Positions 3,755-5,082 of a stretch of DNA of 5,082 bases are shown here, one piece after another. A program made the position numbers and the translations under genes. Location: assembly GCA_031269135.1 (NCBI GenBank), contig JAISZP010000148.1, forward strand, positions 1-5,082, in the 5' to 3' direction. The first letter of the stretch is position 1. Each line of letters opens with the position of its first letter. The DNA comes from Deltaproteobacteria bacterium (GTDB taxonomy: Bacteria > Desulfobacterota > Desulfarculia > Adiutricales > Adiutricaceae). The notes below the pieces were generated by a model. It was not told where the DNA came from. It saw nothing but the letters and a program-made list of their open reading frames with translations, and ran no database searches.

Positions 3755-5082
3755 ATGAAAAAGCTTCCACTTGACGCACAGACCTTCAGCGAAATAATGG
3801 AATCGGATCGACTCTACGTAGATAAGACCGAGTACATCCATCGCCTGATAACTGGCTATAATCAAGTTTTTCTTTCTAGACCCAGGCGATTCGGAAAAAC
3901 CCTTCTCTTGGACACCATTAAAGAAATCTTCAGCGGTCGCCGGGATCTTTTCAGAGGGCTATATATAGAAAAGTCCACCGATTACGGCTTCCCCAAGCAC
4001 CCGGTAATCAAGCTCGATATGAGCTACGCTGAATCCGAAACTGCTGAGCAGCTAAAAAGGTATATTAAAAGCAGCCTTTTAGAGATTGCCCATGATGAAG
4101 AGTTGGATATTTCAGAAGAATCTGATGAAGCAATTTTGATTTTTGTGCTCAAAAAGCTGACTAAGAAATATGGCGGAAAGAGGGTTGTTTTCCTCGTCGA
4201 CGAGTGCGATGCTCCCGTCGCCAGAAACATCGGCCAATTACCGATGGCGGAGACGGAGGCGAATCGAGAAGTTCTACACGGTTTTTATGAATCATTAAAA
4301 AACTGCGACGAATACTTACGTTTCGTTTTTGTCACCGGGGTCACCCGATACGCTGTCGGTTCCAGCGACGGCGAATACAACATTTTGGTCGATATTTCGC
4401 TTTCCTCGAAGTTCTCCGGCATCTGCGGCTTTACATCGCAAGAGATTGACCAATATTTCGGAGACCGCATGCAGGAGACCCTGGAGGCTTTAGTGGAGAA
4501 AGGCGACCTTCCTCCTCATAGCGCACAAGAGGATCTCAAAAGGGAACTCATTGAGTGGTATGGCGGCTACAACTGGGGAAGCAAGCCTGAGGTGATTACT
4601 CATCAAGGTATTTATCCTCAGGAGATGAATCATCAGGTGATGAATCCTATTTCTATTCTTAATTTCTTTAAAAAGAAAGAATTCTCCGACTATTGGTTCC
4701 AGAGCGGTCTTCCAGCTAATCTGACGAAACTTATCCAGGCCAAACCATTGGATTACCTTGAGCCCAAGCTTGATGGTCACAATCTCTCAAGCATAACAAG
4801 TGTCGAGGTTTATGGACTGAAGAGCATATCTGCATTATTTCACAGCGGGTATTTGACCATTGATGAAATCACTCTGTTTCGCTCTAAGGACGGATTGACA
4901 TTGCCGAATTATTCTTTTAAGTTTCCGAATTATGAGGTCGGCAAGCACTACAAAAGGCATTGTTTGGATTCGATTTTTACGACTATCGCCCATGAGTTAA
5001 AAAATTACTCCAAAAAACTTCTTTCGGCCTTCCTTGCGAAGGATCCCAAGGCAGCGAGTTTTATTTTTCAAGATATTCTAAG
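3755..5082 (+). CDS. AAA-ATPase-like protein of the PD-(D/E)XK-fused family, C-terminus cut by window edge
   Basis: N-terminal 442 residues of a protein with the AAA-ATPase-like domain (PF09820 type) that is normally followed by a PD-(D/E)XK nuclease domain (PF08011 type); the nuclease part lies beyond the right edge. The N-terminus shows the family opening FSEIMESDRLYVDKTEYI (11-28). The P-loop equivalent is SRPRRFGKTLLL (41-52). Walker B is VVFLVDECDAPV (144-155), with Cys at 151 where members usually have Tyr. FVFVTGVTRY (190-199) is the sensor strand, followed by FSGICGFTSQEI (220-231), WYGGYNWG (268-275), NPISILNFF (297-305), YWFQSGLP (313-320) and YSFKFPNYEV (386-395). Residues 277-297 are encoded by a 15-nt tandem repeat. 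The frame is open throughout, with no frameshift. It has its own extended -10 promoter and GGAAGG site, and appears to be a stand-alone gene divergent from the transporter operon. The family is widespread and often multicopy; its role is unsettled, with defence or mobile-element functions suspected. Family assignment is firm, function is not. Confidence 0.92.
   Translation, partial: MKKLPLDAQTFSEIMESDRLYVDKTEYIHRLITGYNQVFLSRPRRFGKTLLLDTIKEIFSGRRDLFRGLYIEKSTDYGFPKHPVIKLDMSYAESETAEQLKRYIKSSLLEIAHDEELDISEESDEAILIFVLKKLTKKYGGKRVVFLVDECDAPVARNIGQLPMAETEANREVLHGFYESLKNCDEYLRFVFVTGVTRYAVGSSDGEYNILVDISLSSKFSGICGFTSQEIDQYFGDRMQETLEALVEKGDLPPHSAQEDLKRELIEWYGGYNWGSKPEVITHQGIYPQEMNHQVMNPISILNFFKKKEFSDYWFQSGLPANLTKLIQAKPLDYLEPKLDGHNLSSITSVEVYGLKSISALFHSGYLTIDEITLFRSKDGLTLPNYSFKFPNYEVGKHYKRHCLDSIFTTIAHELKNYSKKLLSAFLAKDPKAASFIFQDIL
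4584..4643 (+). repeat. 15-nt tandem repeat, about four copies, inside the ATPase gene
   Basis: Units at 4584 (AGCCTGAGGTGATTA), 4599 (CTCATCAAGGTATTT), 4614 (ATCCTCAGGAGATGA) and 4629 (ATCATCAGGTGATGA). The last two match at 13 of 15 positions and the others are more diverged; pairs of units give a 30-nt period matching at 21 of 30. Because 15 is a multiple of three the frame is kept, adding a stretch PEVITHQGIY-PQEMNHQVMN between WYGGYNWG and NPISILNFF, where the family has a variable linker. Confidence 0.7.

Noticed and set aside
4024..4780. Several minus-strand open frames of 61-96 codons
   Set aside because: All are antisense shadows of the AAA-ATPase-like gene.

Overview
The window looks like a bacterial chromosome segment, probably from a Gram-negative organism. 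The solute-binding protein has a Sec signal peptide without a lipobox cysteine, as expected for a periplasmic protein, and all three main genes have Shine-Dalgarno sites. A gene-poor, AT-richer and repeat-laden 1.6 kb stretch next to an AAA-ATPase-like/PD-(D/E)XK gene would suit an anaerobic or host-associated lineage with loose intergenic DNA. The exact lineage cannot be read from the sequence.

Region 1 (1-2176, minus strand) is the start of a peptide/nickel-type ABC importer operon in the usual gene order. It holds a complete family 5 solute-binding protein (2176-650), then an 83-nt gap with an 8-bp inverted repeat, then a DppB-type permease (566 to beyond the left edge, C-terminus missing). 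The second permease and the ATPases would be expected to the left of the window.

Region 2 (2177-3754) is a divergent intergenic region of about 1.6 kb with no gene I can call with confidence. It contains a terminator-like hairpin pointing left (2538-2568), a 48-codon minus-strand ORF (2821-2967), a degenerate 16-18 bp tandem array (3018-3188), a stretch resembling the 5' half of tRNA-Tyr (from 3211), a 12-bp hairpin (3350-3377) inside a start-less open frame (3329-3481), a second degenerate tandem array (3495-3589), and a good extended -10 promoter (3631-3660).

Region 3 (3755 to beyond the right edge, plus strand) is a 442-codon N-terminal part of an AAA-ATPase-like protein of the kind usually fused to a PD-(D/E)XK nuclease domain. 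It has an intact Walker A and a Walker B, and a 15-nt tandem repeat expansion inside a linker.

The transporter and the ATPase gene are transcribed away from each other and show no functional link. The most unusual feature is that three unrelated short-period tandem arrays lie within 1.7 kb, two just upstream of the ATPase gene and one inside it.
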